Below, in pieces: positions 1-8,837 of a stretch of DNA of 64,000 bases. Source of the stretch: Neobacillus cucumis (GTDB lineage: Bacteria; Bacillota; Bacilli; Bacillales_B; DSM-18226); assembly GCF_016107705.1 (NCBI RefSeq), contig NZ_JAEHGC010000001.1, positions 744,001 through 808,000 on the forward strand. The letters run 5' to 3'. Each line of letters starts with the position of its first letter. Position 1 is the first letter of the stretch. Position numbers and translations under genes: made by a program. Under the pieces are notes generated by a model, which had not been told where the DNA came from, did no database searches, and saw nothing but the letters and a program-made list of their open reading frames with translations.

Positions 1-8
1 TTTATAAA

Positions 9-812
9 TTATCTCACACCGAAAAACCTTTTAAGCTTTGTAAACATACCTTTATTCGGTTCTTCTAAGGACTGGAGAGGAATGGATTCGCCAAGAATTC
101 TTCTGGCAATATTCCGATAAGCGAGCGATGCTTTACTGTTTGGGTCCATTGCAATCGGTTCCCCATGGTTACTCGCACGAATAACTTCCTCATCATCCGC
201 CACAATCCCAAAAAGCTCAATCGACAAATGCTGGGTGATTTCATCGACATCCAGCATATCGCCGTTTTTCATCATTTGGTTGCGAATCCGGTTAATCACT
301 AATTTCGGCGGCTCCATATGTTGTTCCTTTTCAAGAAGACCTATCACTCGGTCCGCATCGCGAATAGCAGAAGCCTCTGGGGTAGTAATCACAATCGCTT
401 TATCAGCCCCGGCAACAGCATTCTGAAAACCCTGCTCAATACCAGCCGGGCAATCGATAATAATATAATCATAGTCTTGTTTTAGTTGGGTAATTAACTC
501 TTTCATTTGCTCCGGTTTCACCGCAGTTTTATCAACAGTCTGAGCGGCAGGCAACAAATACAATAAATCATCAAAGCGTTTGTCCTTAACCAATGCTTGA
601 TGAATTTTACATCTTTTCTCAATGACATCAACAAGGTCATAGATAATACGATTCTCAAGTCCCATTACAACATCCAAATTACGAAGACCAATATCTGTAT
701 CCACTAAGCAAACCTTTTTTCCTTGAAGGGCCAGAGACGTCCCAATATTAGCAGAAGTCGTTGTTTTGCCGACGCCACCCTTACCAGATGTAATTACTAT
801 AGCTTCTCCCAC
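9..812 (-). CDS. minD: Septum site-determining ATPase MinD
   Basis: MinD is the membrane-bound ParA-type ATPase that recruits MinC and keeps FtsZ rings away from the poles; in Bacillus it is held at poles by DivIVA/MinJ. The 267-residue product has the deviant Walker A GKGGVGKTT at residues 10-18, the DTDIGLRNLD switch region near residue 40 and a C-terminal amphipathic membrane-targeting helix (GMFTKLKRFFGVR). The start is GTG, preceded by a G-rich ribosome binding site. It lies one base after the minC stop, so the two are cotranscribed. Length and context match B. subtilis MinD; assignment is firm. Confidence 0.97.
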   Translation of the reverse strand: MGEAIVITSGKGGVGKTTTSANIGTSLALQGKKVCLVDTDIGLRNLDVVMGLENRIIYDLVDVIEKRCKIHQALVKDKRFDDLLYLLPAAQTVDKTAVKPEQMKELITQLKQDYDYIIIDCPAGIEQGFQNAVAGADKAIVITTPEASAIRDADRVIGLLEKEQHMEPPKLVINRIRNQMMKNGDMLDVDEITQHLSIELFGIVADDEEVIRASNHGEPIAMDPNSKASLAYRNIARRILGESIPLQSLEEPNKGMFTKLKRFFGVR

Positions 813-813
813 T

Positions 814-1494
814 TTATTGTCCCCCTTCTAATCTAGTTAAATTAGGTCTTAAATGTATTAAAGCTTGTAATCTATCTACGCTGATTTTTCGGTCCTCATC
901 TATGTAGGCACATTCCATTTCATGTTTTTCTTTTTCTTGGACGATGTCGGGTGCTCGATTTAAGCAATCGCTAATCCTTAACTGTGTTGGCTTCATATTG
1001 GATGCAGCAATAATCGCTTCGTCGTTTCCTGTACAGCCTGCATGGGCAATTCCTTTTAATGTTCCCATGATAAAAATATTACCACCGGCCATAACCGTTC
1101 CTCCAGGGTTTACGTCACCGATCAACAATAAATCCCCCGGAACCTCTAATACTTGGCCTGAACGGATGATTCTTGAAACCGTTACGACTTCATCTACAGA
1201 CTTTAACCGTTTGGCTTCCTCTTTCGTGATTACATTTGATTCAATATCATCAACAACCAAATTCTTTTTCTGCCGAATTAGGTTTTTAAGTTCTTCCCTT
1301 TGATCATCACTTAAAAATCGGTTTCCTACATTCACCTTTACCGCAAGGAAATGGCTGTCTTCCTCGGTTCTTAGGTTAGTAGAAAGCTTTTCATCCAATT
1401 CTTTTTTAAGTTCCTCATAGGAACAGCAGTCATCCAATTGAAGGACCAAGCCTTCCTTTGTTCCTTTTATCGTTACATTTTGACGTTTTTTCAT
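814..1494 (-). CDS. minC: Septum site-determining protein MinC
   Basis: MinC is the FtsZ polymerisation inhibitor delivered to the membrane by MinD. The 226-residue protein has an N-terminal inhibitory domain and a C-terminal beta-helix dimerisation domain recognisable from about residue 110 ([22 protein letters not shown], then the [16 protein letters not shown] turn). The ATG is preceded by GAGGTG at 11-nt spacing. It is the first gene of the minCD pair, separated from mreD by a 163-bp gap with a terminator-like hairpin, so minCD may have its own promoter besides read-through from mreBCD. Confidence 0.96.
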   Translation of the reverse strand: MKKRQNVTIKGTKEGLVLQLDDCCSYEELKKELDEKLSTNLRTEEDSHFLAVKVNVGNRFLSDDQREELKNLIRQKKNLVVDDIESNVITKEEAKRLKSVDEVVTVSRIIRSGQVLEVPGDLLLIGDVNPGGTVMAGGNIFIMGTLKGIAHAGCTGNDEAIIAASNMKPTQLRISDCLNRAPDIVQEKEKHEMECAYIDEDRKISVDRLQALIHLRPNLTRLEGGQ

Positions 1495-1560
1495 GGAGAA
1501 TTTTCACCTCAAGTTTAAAGAAAAGGGCTGCGCCGTCGATCAAACACAAACCCCACAGGA

Positions 1561-1589
1561 TTCAAAAAATGCATGAAAATCATGCATTT
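1561..1589 (-). terminator. Hairpin terminator after mreD
   Basis: A 10-bp perfect stem (1567-1576 with 1580-1589, 3-nt loop) is followed on the minus strand by a run of T. It would end mreBCD transcription before minC, possibly incompletely. Confidence 0.6.
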
Positions 1590-1657
1590 AAATGAGTCAG
1601 AGTACACGCAATATATAAATTCGACACGCCCTGTCTATTCTCCTCTTTTTTAATTCA

Positions 1658-2176
1658 TTATTCGTCCCGCAATACTTGAGAATATTTTTCAAAATATTTT
1701 CTGAAGGGATAGCCGGCCAGAAGTATAAAGATTGCATTAAAAAGTAAGGTTGGGTAAATACGCATTTCGACAAAGCTCATAAAACTAAGCTGTGTCACAT
1801 GAATTAAGGAATCCATTTCGTACACACCAATCTCTAATAGCCCAATTCCGAAAAGAGAAACGATAAATGCAACAATAATATTGTTTTGCAATACATGCAT
1901 AATTTTTGCAACGATATAGGCTACAAAAGGATATAGAAAAAGATTTATTCCCAGGATTTCCGTATAAACAATATCAAATAACAGCCCAAAAACAGCACCG
2001 TAAATAATGCCGTACTTTCTGCCGCCATAAATAGTTAGAAAAAGAACGGCAGAAAATAAAAAATGCGGAACCCACATTTTATGGGAGCCAAAAAGATCTG
2101 CAGGAACTAATTGCACAAAAAGACTTTCTAATATAAATAAAAACAAAAATAAAAGAGGAAGAAGGAATTTTTTCAC
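1658..2176 (-). CDS. mreD: Rod shape-determining protein MreD
   Basis: MreD is a polytopic membrane component of the elongasome, linking MreB filaments with MreC and the RodA/PBP machinery. The 172-residue product is almost entirely hydrophobic, with about five membrane spans and the typical GRKYGIIYGAVFGLLFDI segment near residue 52. Its ATG overlaps the mreC stop by four bases (ATGA), a sign of translational coupling. It is the last gene of mreB-mreC-mreD. Confidence 0.95.
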   Translation of the reverse strand: MKKFLLPLLFLFLFILESLFVQLVPADLFGSHKMWVPHFLFSAVLFLTIYGGRKYGIIYGAVFGLLFDIVYTEILGINLFLYPFVAYIVAKIMHVLQNNIIVAFIVSLFGIGLLEIGVYEMDSLIHVTQLSFMSFVEMRIYPTLLFNAIFILLAGYPFRKYFEKYSQVLRDE

Positions 2177-3051
2177 AATCCCAACCCCTTACTATCAACC
2201 AGTCCTACATCAGGCGAAGTCATCGTTCTCGTGATAACCAAAACATTTTGAATATCATAAAAATCCGCGCCAGGTTTTACTAATGCTGTTTGATTCAGAC
2301 CATATTGGTCCGGTTTCACTTCCACTACCTTCCCAATTGGCAAATCTTTTGGGAACACACCGCCAAGACCTGAGGTGACAACGGTTTGTCCTTTCTTAAT
2401 TTTCGCCCCTGAGGGAATGGTTTTTACTTGAAGTAATTTTTTCTCGCTGTCAAAGCCTTCAACAAATCCAAACGAATTTTTTTGCCCTTGAACGACAGCT
2501 GATATCCGGTTCTTCGGATCCATAGCACTTAATAATTGAACAGTCGAACTAAATTGATTGACGTTTTTTACTTTTCCAATTAGTCCGTTTGCGGTAACAA
2601 CCGCCATATTTTGCTTGATTCCATTGATTTTACCTTTGTCGATGATAATCATTTCATGCCAGCGATCAGGGTTTCTGCCAATAACGGTAGCTGGCAGCGG
2701 TTTAAAATCTCTCAGAGTTTTTTTCTCACCAAGAACGTTTCGTAAATCTTCGTTGTCTTTTTTCAAATCTTGAACCTGTGATTCAAGACTGACAATCTCT
2801 TCGACACGTGATTTTAATTCCTTATTTTCTTGATATGTATTTTCTAAATCCTTGAGATTTTCAAAAAAGCCTGCAACAGCATACGCAGGCTTTGAAACCA
2901 GGGATTGAACCCAGCCGACCGAGTCTTTAACAAACTGCTCCGGCCAGGTAAGTTTACTCCTCTCCCTCAAAGAAAACCCAATCAATGCCACGAGAATAAT
3001 AATGCTGAGAAGCAAAACAATCAGTCGTTTATTCAAAAAGAACTGTGGCAT
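2173..3051 (-). CDS. mreC: Rod shape-determining protein MreC
   Basis: MreC is a bitopic protein whose extracytoplasmic part scaffolds the lateral wall synthesis complex. Residues 8-26 form one transmembrane helix, residues about 65-105 a coiled coil (LENTYQENKELKSRVEEIVSLE), and the rest the double beta-barrel MreC domain with the conserved ATVIGRNPDRW motif. The 292-residue length is normal. The ATG follows an AGGTG ribosome binding site. A 118-bp structured repeat lies between it and mreB. Confidence 0.96.
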   Translation of the reverse strand: MPQFFLNKRLIVLLLSIIILVALIGFSLRERSKLTWPEQFVKDSVGWVQSLVSKPAYAVAGFFENLKDLENTYQENKELKSRVEEIVSLESQVQDLKKDNEDLRNVLGEKKTLRDFKPLPATVIGRNPDRWHEMIIIDKGKINGIKQNMAVVTANGLIGKVKNVNQFSSTVQLLSAMDPKNRISAVVQGQKNSFGFVEGFDSEKKLLQVKTIPSGAKIKKGQTVVTSGLGGVFPKDLPIGKVVEVKPDQYGLNQTALVKPGADFYDIQNVLVITRTMTSPDVGLVDSKGLGL

Positions 3052-3113
3052 GATTTATACACCTCTATATTTTAATAGATAAAAAATTTTTTGTTTATGA
3101 ACTTGACAACTAT

Positions 3114-3231
3114 CTAGCTCCAGCGCCTAGGGGCTCTAGGTCATAAGCCAATCCGTCAAGAAGGTCAAAAAACAACCTTCTCGCCGGCTTGTCTTATGCT
3201 TGTCGCCCCTGAGCAAGGCGCCTCCGCTTTT
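3114..3231. repeat. Structured intergenic repeat, family A, copy 1
   Basis: This 118-bp element begins CTAGCTCCAGCGCCTAG and ends GGCGCCTCCGCTTTT; the second copy is at 35659-35775. It can fold as one long branched hairpin: outer stem 3122-3128 with 3216-3222, second stem 3129-3134 (AGGGGC) with 3205-3210 (GCCCCT), and apical stem 3159-3165 with 3175-3181. It touches the mreB stop codon on its right side. Similar elements are, from memory, common between genes in Bacillus relatives; their function is unknown to me. Confidence 0.8.
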
Positions 3232-4252
3232 ATCGTGAGTCTTTCGCTTTATTTTTAAATATGTGAATTTGATCTAATGCTTTACCTGTTCCGATTGCCA
3301 CACAGTCAAGCGGGTTTTCAGCGATAAGAACCGGCATTTTTGTTTCTTCACTAATCACTTTGTCCAAATTTCGAAGCAGTGCACCACCGCCTGTTAACAC
3401 GATGCCGCGATCCATAATATCTGCCGCAAGTTCCGGCGGAGTTTTTTCGAGCGTATTTTTCACCGCGTCAACGATGGCAAATACGGTGTCTTTTAAGGCA
3501 ACCGCAATTTCTTTGGCGGTTATTTCAATGGTTTTTGGAAGTCCAGTTAATAAGTCACGGCCGCGGATTTCCATATTTTCAATTCCATCCAGATCACCAG
3601 CGGAACCAATTTCCATTTTGATGGTTTCGGCAGTACGATCCCCAATCATTAGATTGTAATTCTTACGAATAAACGAAATAATCGAGTCGTCCATATCATT
3701 GCCGGCAGTACGGATGGATTGACTCGTTACGATACCACCAAGGGAAATAATTGCGACCTCTGTAGTTCCGCCGCCAATATCCACTACCATGCTTCCTGTT
3801 GGTTCCCAAACCGGGAGATTTGCCCCAATCGCAGCTGCAAATGGTTCTTCAATTGTATATGCATCTTTCGCCCCAGCTTGACGTGTTGCATCAATTACCG
3901 CTCTTTCTTCAACTGCAGTAATTCCTGATGGTACACAAACCATGACATATGGCTTACCTGCAAAAACACCCTTGTTCTTCTGTGCCTGGCTGATATAATG
4001 CTTCATCATTTTGGCAGTCGTTTCAAAATCGGCGATGACACCGTCCTTCATTGGCCTTAGGGCAACAACATTTCCCGGTGTACGACCAATCATATTCTTT
4101 GCGTCATTTCCGACAGCAATAATCGATTTTGTATCGGTTTGTAAAGCCACTACGGATGGCTCTCGTAAAACAATTCCTTTTCCTTTTACAAATACAAGTG
4201 TATTTGCAGTACCTAAATCAATTCCTAGGTCTCTTGAACCAATTCCAAACAT
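3230..4252 (-). CDS. mreB: Actin-like cell shape protein MreB
   Basis: MreB forms membrane-associated actin-like filaments that orient lateral wall synthesis. The 340-residue protein begins [21 protein letters not shown], an N-terminal membrane-touching stretch plus phosphate-1 loop, and carries the phosphate-2 motif [13 protein letters not shown] and the adenosine motif [11 protein letters not shown]. It is first of mreBCD. A TATAAT lies upstream at 4383-4388 on the minus strand but without a clear -35. The stop codon overlaps the end of repeat family A. Confidence 0.97.
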   Translation of the reverse strand: MFGIGSRDLGIDLGTANTLVFVKGKGIVLREPSVVALQTDTKSIIAVGNDAKNMIGRTPGNVVALRPMKDGVIADFETTAKMMKHYISQAQKNKGVFAGKPYVMVCVPSGITAVEERAVIDATRQAGAKDAYTIEEPFAAAIGANLPVWEPTGSMVVDIGGGTTEVAIISLGGIVTSQSIRTAGNDMDDSIISFIRKNYNLMIGDRTAETIKMEIGSAGDLDGIENMEIRGRDLLTGLPKTIEITAKEIAVALKDTVFAIVDAVKNTLEKTPPELAADIMDRGIVLTGGGALLRNLDKVISEETKMPVLIAENPLDCVAIGTGKALDQIHIFKNKAKDSR

Positions 4253-4414
4253 ACGTTGTATCTCCCTTTCTGATACGAAAATGCAAATATTCTTAAAGGT
4301 AAAGTGTTTACCATTTAATTGAATTTTTTTGTTTCTAAATAACCGTCATATTCCAAAACAGTCCTAAAAAATCATAACCAATATTATATCCTACAGTCAA
4401 ATAAAAACATAGTG

Positions 4415-5104
4415 TTATAAATAACCTTTTTCTTTGAGTGAAACAAATTTGTTTTCGCCAATGATCAAATGGTCCAAAACTTCAATGCCAATCATTTTTC
4501 CACACTCAACTAAACGCTTGGTTACTTCAATGTCCTCACGGCTCGGCGAGGGGTCCCCACTGGGATGATTATGCAGAGCTATAATCGAAGCGGCCGAGCG
4601 TTTTAATGCTTCGCGGAACACCTCCCGAGGGTGTACAATCGAAGCATTCAAGCTACCGATAAAAATCGTTTGTTTATGGAGCACCTGATTTTTAGTGTTT
4701 AAATACAAGCAGACAAAGTGCTCCTGCGACAAAAAGCGCATGTCATTCATGACAAAATTGGCCCCGTCCTCTGGAGAGCGAATGACATAGCGATCATTGT
4801 AATTTAGATTGGCAATCCTTCTGCCAATTTCAACAGCAGCAAGAATTTGAATCGCTTTTGCTGAACCAATCCCTTTTATTTCAGTAATTTCTTCCAAGGT
4901 GGCCGATTTCAGCAAACGTAATCCTTCAAAATGGGTTAAGAGGCGATTAGATAATTGAAGGACGGATTCATCCTTTGTACCCGTTCTTAGTAAAATGGCG
5001 ATGAGCTCATGATTGGACAAGCTTTGTGGACCATGTTGAATAAACCGTTCTCTTGGACGTTCATCTTGAGGGAAATCCCGAATCATTAATGAATTAGTGG
5101 ACAC
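4415..5104 (-). CDS. radC: RadC family JAMM-domain protein
   Basis: RadC proteins carry a JAMM metalloprotease-like fold, long linked to DNA repair but with no firm biochemical role. The 229-residue protein has an N-terminal UPF0758 helix-hairpin-helix region (ITEIKGIGSAKAIQILA, about residue 70) and the C-terminal metal motif HNHPSGDPSPSREDI (about residues 175-190). The GTG start follows a GGGAGG ribosome binding site. It sits between maf and mreB exactly as B. subtilis ysxA/radC. Confidence 0.94.
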   Translation of the reverse strand: MSTNSLMIRDFPQDERPRERFIQHGPQSLSNHELIAILLRTGTKDESVLQLSNRLLTHFEGLRLLKSATLEEITEIKGIGSAKAIQILAAVEIGRRIANLNYNDRYVIRSPEDGANFVMNDMRFLSQEHFVCLYLNTKNQVLHKQTIFIGSLNASIVHPREVFREALKRSAASIIALHNHPSGDPSPSREDIEVTKRLVECGKMIGIEVLDHLIIGENKFVSLKEKGYL

Positions 5105-5141
5105 TATTTTTCCTCCCTTTTAATTGGGAGTTAATGAACAC

Positions 5142-5714
5142 TTAATACGGCAATGGATAGCCTAGCCGTTTTAATTCCCGAACCGTTCGTGCAACCGGCA
5201 GGCCGACAACCGCAAAATAATCTCCATTTATTTTTTTGACAAGCATGCTCCCTAGTCCTTGGATGCCATATCCACCTGCTTTATCAAGCGGTTCCCCACT
5301 TTGCACATAAAAGTTAATTTCCTCATCCGTTAACTCCCAAAACCAAACTTCCGTTTTTTCGTAAAATTCGGTTGAGCTTTCTGAAGAAATGATGGCAACA
5401 CCTGTGTATACTTCATGCTGTGTTCCTGAAAGTTTTCTTAACATACTGCTAGCTTCTGCTTCATTCGCTGGCTTTCCTAAGATTTGGCCATTCGCAACCA
5501 CAATGGTATCAGCCCCAATCACAAAAGCATCAGGGTTCTCTTGAAAAACGACCTGGGCTTTGCGGCTGGCAAGCTCCATCACGACTTCCTTTGGTGAAAG
5601 ATGTGGTTCAAAGCTTTCATCAACATCGCTGCTTGAAATTGCGAAAGATAGGCGGAGGTTTTCTAGAAGTTCTTTTCGCCGTGGAGAAGAAGAGGCTAAA
5701 ATGAGGTTCTGCAT
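5142..5714 (-). CDS. maf: Maf family nucleotide pyrophosphatase
   Basis: Maf proteins hydrolyse dTTP/UTP or modified nucleotides to monophosphates and are linked to septum arrest in Bacillus. The 190-residue product starts with the family signature LILASSSPRRKELL, has the catalytic-site segment FVIGADTIVV around residues 64-73, and SGEPLDKAGGYGIQG near residue 140. The start ATG has an AAGGTGATG-type ribosome binding site. It is transcribed toward radC and is separated from spoIIB by a terminator. Confidence 0.95.
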   Translation of the reverse strand: MQNLILASSSPRRKELLENLRLSFAISSSDVDESFEPHLSPKEVVMELASRKAQVVFQENPDAFVIGADTIVVANGQILGKPANEAEASSMLRKLSGTQHEVYTGVAIISSESSTEFYEKTEVWFWELTDEEINFYVQSGEPLDKAGGYGIQGLGSMLVKKINGDYFAVVGLPVARTVRELKRLGYPLPY

Positions 5715-5856
5715 TTCATCACCTTACCTTTTTGCTTTTTTCATTATAGGGAGATACAAATCAATCGTATCAGATTATGCTTGAGCAAACAATTTATATA
5801 TCGTTAAAATTTGAAGAAAATTGTCAAATTATACAATTAAATTTATGTTCATGACG

Positions 5857-5890
5857 AAAAGCCTGTCCATTTTTTTGAACAGGCTTTTTT
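5857..5890 (-). terminator. Terminator between spoIIB and maf
   Basis: A 10-bp inverted repeat (5857-5866 with 5879-5888) flanked by A and T tracts can work in both directions. It follows spoIIB and insulates maf-radC. Confidence 0.7.
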
Positions 5891-5944
5891 ACTGTTTTCA
5901 TTTCCCGGAAAATAGCGATTTGTGTTAGCAATGTCGAAATTTGA

Positions 5945-7018
5945 TTACAGCGTATAATATAAGGAAAGAAAATTTAGTAGATTTTGTTGGGCTTCTATAA
6001 GATTATTCTGATCCTTGTTTTTTTGATAGTTCGCTACTTTTTCGGCAGCTGTAGCTAGAAAATTTTGTAGGCTTTTTACCTTTGTATTTTTCAATGCCGT
6101 ACTATCTGTTTTTGCAATTAATGCGGATACGGTTTTGAACGATTCCTCTGGAATACTTTCTGATAATAGGGCAACTGCTGTTACTTCAGTAAGGTCCTGG
6201 TAGAGGGCACCTGCTGTGTCGAGGAATGTTTTATCAGCAGCATTTACTCCATTGATATCCTTTTGATCAACTGAGAGCGATTTAGCCCATACATCCGCTA
6301 TTCCAGCATCTTTATATTTACTCCCAAGCTTTTTAGCATCATCAATCGTACTTGCCACTCCTAAAAATAAATACTGTTTGCCGTCAATTTCAACTGACTG
6401 TGCAGGTACTTCTTTTTCCGCTAACTGATCGGCAGTTGCTTGAGCCCCATCCTTTGAAGAAAAAACACCGCCCTGAATAACAAAGGTGGTAAGTGGCTTT
6501 ACTGAAGCTGTTGCACCTGTTTCTGCAGGTGTTTCGGCTTTTTGGCCTTGCTCTTCTGTTAGGACTTGCTCAGTTGCTGGCTTATTACTATGTTCAGTAA
6601 GGACAAGCTTAAGCATAAGAAAACCAAAACCGGTGCCAAGGATGATCGCGAATACGGCTGAAATAATGATGGATTGGAATCCCTTTCCATCTTTATTTTT
6701 GGTGTTGGTAGTAAAGGATGCAATCTTAGGTAATGTGCTTTTCTTGTTTTTTTGGTGATGAACAATTTTGTATTCCTCTATTTCATGCTCAGCAGTTTCA
6801 GGGATAATCCAATCGAAACTTTCATCCATTGACTCTTGGGCAGCAGCTGTTTCCAAAAAAACATCCTTTTCTTCCTGATTAGATTCTACATCTATTACTT
6901 CAGGCGGCAGCTGCCTTGTTTCTATTTTTTCCTCTTCTTTTATCTCTTCCTGAAACGTATGTGGTTCACCATTTAATTTAATTGTGATGGTCCGGCCATT
7001 TTTATTGGGGTTGTCCAC
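5945..7018 (-). CDS. spoIIB: Stage II sporulation protein SpoIIB
   Basis: SpoIIB is a sporulation protein that localises to the polar septum and helps engulfment. The product has an acidic cytoplasmic N-terminus, one transmembrane helix around residues 110-135 (IIISAVFAIILGTGFGFLM) and an extracytoplasmic SPOR domain (TFVIQGGVFSSKDGAQ onward) that binds denuded peptidoglycan. I prefer the GTG start giving VDNPNKNGRTITIK: a GAGAGGTG ribosome binding site lies just upstream, whereas the ATG 42 bases further up has none. N-terminal IKLNGE resembles the B. subtilis protein. It stands between maf and the pilus operon, where B. subtilis has comC-spoIIB-maf. Confidence 0.9.
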   Translation of the reverse strand: MDNPNKNGRTITIKLNGEPHTFQEEIKEEEKIETRQLPPEVIDVESNQEEKDVFLETAAAQESMDESFDWIIPETAEHEIEEYKIVHHQKNKKSTLPKIASFTTNTKNKDGKGFQSIIISAVFAIILGTGFGFLMLKLVLTEHSNKPATEQVLTEEQGQKAETPAETGATASVKPLTTFVIQGGVFSSKDGAQATADQLAEKEVPAQSVEIDGKQYLFLGVASTIDDAKKLGSKYKDAGIADVWAKSLSVDQKDINGVNAADKTFLDTAGALYQDLTEVTAVALLSESIPEESFKTVSALIAKTDSTALKNTKVKSLQNFLATAAEKVANYQKNKDQNNLIEAQQNLLNFLSLYYTL

Positions 7019-7074
7019 TTTTTGTACACCTCTCTCTACCAAACTGCTAATTTGTTCCATCCTATCATATTGAC

Positions 7075-7109
7075 AAAAAAAAATAACAAGACTTTTGTCG
7101 TCTTGTTAT
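7075..7109 (-). terminator. Strong terminator at the end of the pilus operon
   Basis: A perfect 10-bp stem (7083-7092 with 7100-7109, 7-nt loop) is followed on the minus strand by nine T. It ends the pilB-to-pilO transcript and separates spoIIB from it. Confidence 0.85.
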
Positions 7110-7137
7110 CGTAGACTTTCGTCAAATTTTTCAGTTT

Positions 7138-7938
7138 TTAATTAGCCTTTTCGGTAGTATCTGCAAATGTACTTAATGGATTGTCCTTGTGCGCAGGTGC
7201 CGGTGCATCAAGTTTTGGCACTTGTGATGCTAAGTCAGCTAGGCCGGGCATGTAATAGGTTGAAACCGTAAGCGAAAACGTTAATGGTTTTTCATCTTCA
7301 GTGAGTGAAGTAATCTCCTGGCCCCCAGAATAGTTAATCGTTTCAACGACAACGATTCGTTTTAATGACTCTAATGTTTGAATAAATTTTTCAAAGTCTT
7401 CGTAGCTAGGTGATTCTACACTCAATGAAACGGTTAGCTTCTTCATTCCGCTTGGTACTGCTGGAGCAGCCTGCTGAGTTGATGTGTTTTGATTGGCTGC
7501 TGCTTGGTCCGTTCCACTTGCACTTGCTGTTGTACTTTGAGTTGAGTTAGTATTTCCCGCTGTCGTATTTCCAGTGTTTGCTTGATCTGTTCCTGTGCTA
7601 ACATCTGCATCCTTTGAAAAACCGTAGGATTTTATTTCACTATTAGAAACGGTTTCAGCCTTTTCTAAATCCAAGATGAACTGGTCTTGGAGCGGCTTTA
7701 CAGGGATCTTTTTTTGTAGTTCCCTTGTATCATCTGCAACATTTGCCGCAGCTTCCTCCGTCTTTTGACTAGCGATATCTAACAGCTTTTGCTCTGATTG
7801 CAATTGCTGCTGTTTCATTGTTAAATCCGATTTTAATGGTGTTAATAAACTAAATTGGGCAATAACGATAAGTAAAACTAGTAAAAGTATGCCGATTAGA
7901 GCAAGAAATTTACGTTTTTTTAGGAATGATAGTTTCAT
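7138..7938 (-). CDS. pilO: Type IV pilus inner-membrane assembly protein PilO-like
   Basis: PilO pairs with PilN to form the alignment subcomplex between the PilC platform and the envelope. The 266-residue product has a short basic cytoplasmic tail, one transmembrane helix at residues 13-32, a coiled coil (residues about 33-75) and a C-terminal ferredoxin-like domain (KLTVSLSVESPSYEDFEKFIQTLESLKRIVVV). A Ser/Thr/Gln/Ala-rich low-complexity insert of roughly 50 residues lies between the coiled coil and the domain, unusual for PilO. It overlaps pilN by ATGA and is last before the terminator. Function is inferred from architecture and gene order. Confidence 0.85.
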   Translation of the reverse strand: MKLSFLKKRKFLALIGILLLVLLIVIAQFSLLTPLKSDLTMKQQQLQSEQKLLDIASQKTEEAAANVADDTRELQKKIPVKPLQDQFILDLEKAETVSNSEIKSYGFSKDADVSTGTDQANTGNTTAGNTNSTQSTTASASGTDQAAANQNTSTQQAAPAVPSGMKKLTVSLSVESPSYEDFEKFIQTLESLKRIVVVETINYSGGQEITSLTEDEKPLTFSLTVSTYYMPGLADLASQVPKLDAPAPAHKDNPLSTFADTTEKAN

Positions 7939-8837
7939 GAACCAGTCACCCCTTCCTTATCCTTTTTACCCTTATTAAGAATTTCTTTGATATTATCTTT
8001 ATTTAATTTGATTTCAAATTGTCCTGTATAGCGAGGTAAATACTTTTTGACTTTTTTATTATTCGTTGAATTTAAAGTACTACTTGAACTATTTGTAGAT
8101 GCTGAACTTGTTGTATTACCTGTTTGATTTGTAGCCTTACTATTCGAATCATTTGAATTTGTTGTTGGTTGTGACGAATTATTAGCTGCCGTAACTGAAT
8201 TATTACTCTGGCTGGTATCATTTGACTTAGTACTGGTTGATTTTTTTTGATTATTAGAGTCAGAGCTATTACTTGTTGTGTTCTGATCATTAGTACTTGT
8301 ACCAGCACTAGTTGTGTTTGTTTGATTATTTGAAACAGCTGCGGTATCAGCTGTATTAGTTTCAGTAGTTGATAATGAATTCAAACTGGCTTCCTCGAAC
8401 CATTTGGATTCATTAAGGCTGTCCAAGAAATAGGCAGCTTCTCTAGCACTATCAAATTGTACAGTAAGCGAAACCGTTCCTGCTTCTGTATAACTAAACG
8501 ATTGAATAAAACCTCGCTCCGGTAATAGTGAAGTCAAATGTTTCATGACAGGAATCGTATGGATTGGATAGCTGTTCGCCCACTCGATTGCACCTTTCAA
8601 TTGGCTAACCGAATTAATAGATTGGGCTGAATCCGATTTTTGCTGTTGTTGTTCAGCAATTTTCTGTGTCATCGAAATTTGTCTGTCAACCTCTGCAACA
8701 TCGCTTTTTGTTGATTTGATTTGCCAAAGATAGATACCGCCAATAAGCAAAAATAATGCTAGTCCACTGCCAAGAGCAATGATCAAGTTAATCTTTTTAG
8801 GTTCTTTCTTAGGAAGCAGGTTAATTTCTACTAGCAT
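7935..8837 (-). CDS. pilN: Type IV pilus assembly protein PilN with long low-complexity insert
   Basis: PilN binds PilM through its N-terminal INLLP motif and dimerises with PilO outside the membrane. Here MLVEINLLPKKEPKK is followed by one membrane helix (about residues 20-40), a coiled coil and a short ferredoxin-like region (FIQSFSYTEAGTVSLTVQFDS). Then comes an insert of about 105 residues made almost only of Ser, Thr, Asn, Gln and Asp (about 155-260), before a basic end (KKVKKYLPRYTGQFEIKL). At 300 residues it is well above the usual PilN size of about 180-200. Start and stop overlap both neighbours (TAATG with pilM, ATGA with pilO). Confidence 0.9.
   Translation of the reverse strand: MLVEINLLPKKEPKKINLIIALGSGLALFLLIGGIYLWQIKSTKSDVAEVDRQISMTQKIAEQQQQKSDSAQSINSVSQLKGAIEWANSYPIHTIPVMKHLTSLLPERGFIQSFSYTEAGTVSLTVQFDSAREAAYFLDSLNESKWFEEASLNSLSTTETNTADTAAVSNNQTNTTSAGTSTNDQNTTSNSSDSNNQKKSTSTKSNDTSQSNNSVTAANNSSQPTTNSNDSNSKATNQTGNTTSSASTNSSSSTLNSTNNKKVKKYLPRYTGQFEIKLNKDNIKEILNKGKKDKEGVTGS

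Noticed and set aside
944..1303. Plus-strand open frame opposite minC, as an example of many similar frames
   Set aside because: It is a shadow of the minC coding strand, without a ribosome binding site or recognisable product; the same applies to the other antisense frames in the window.
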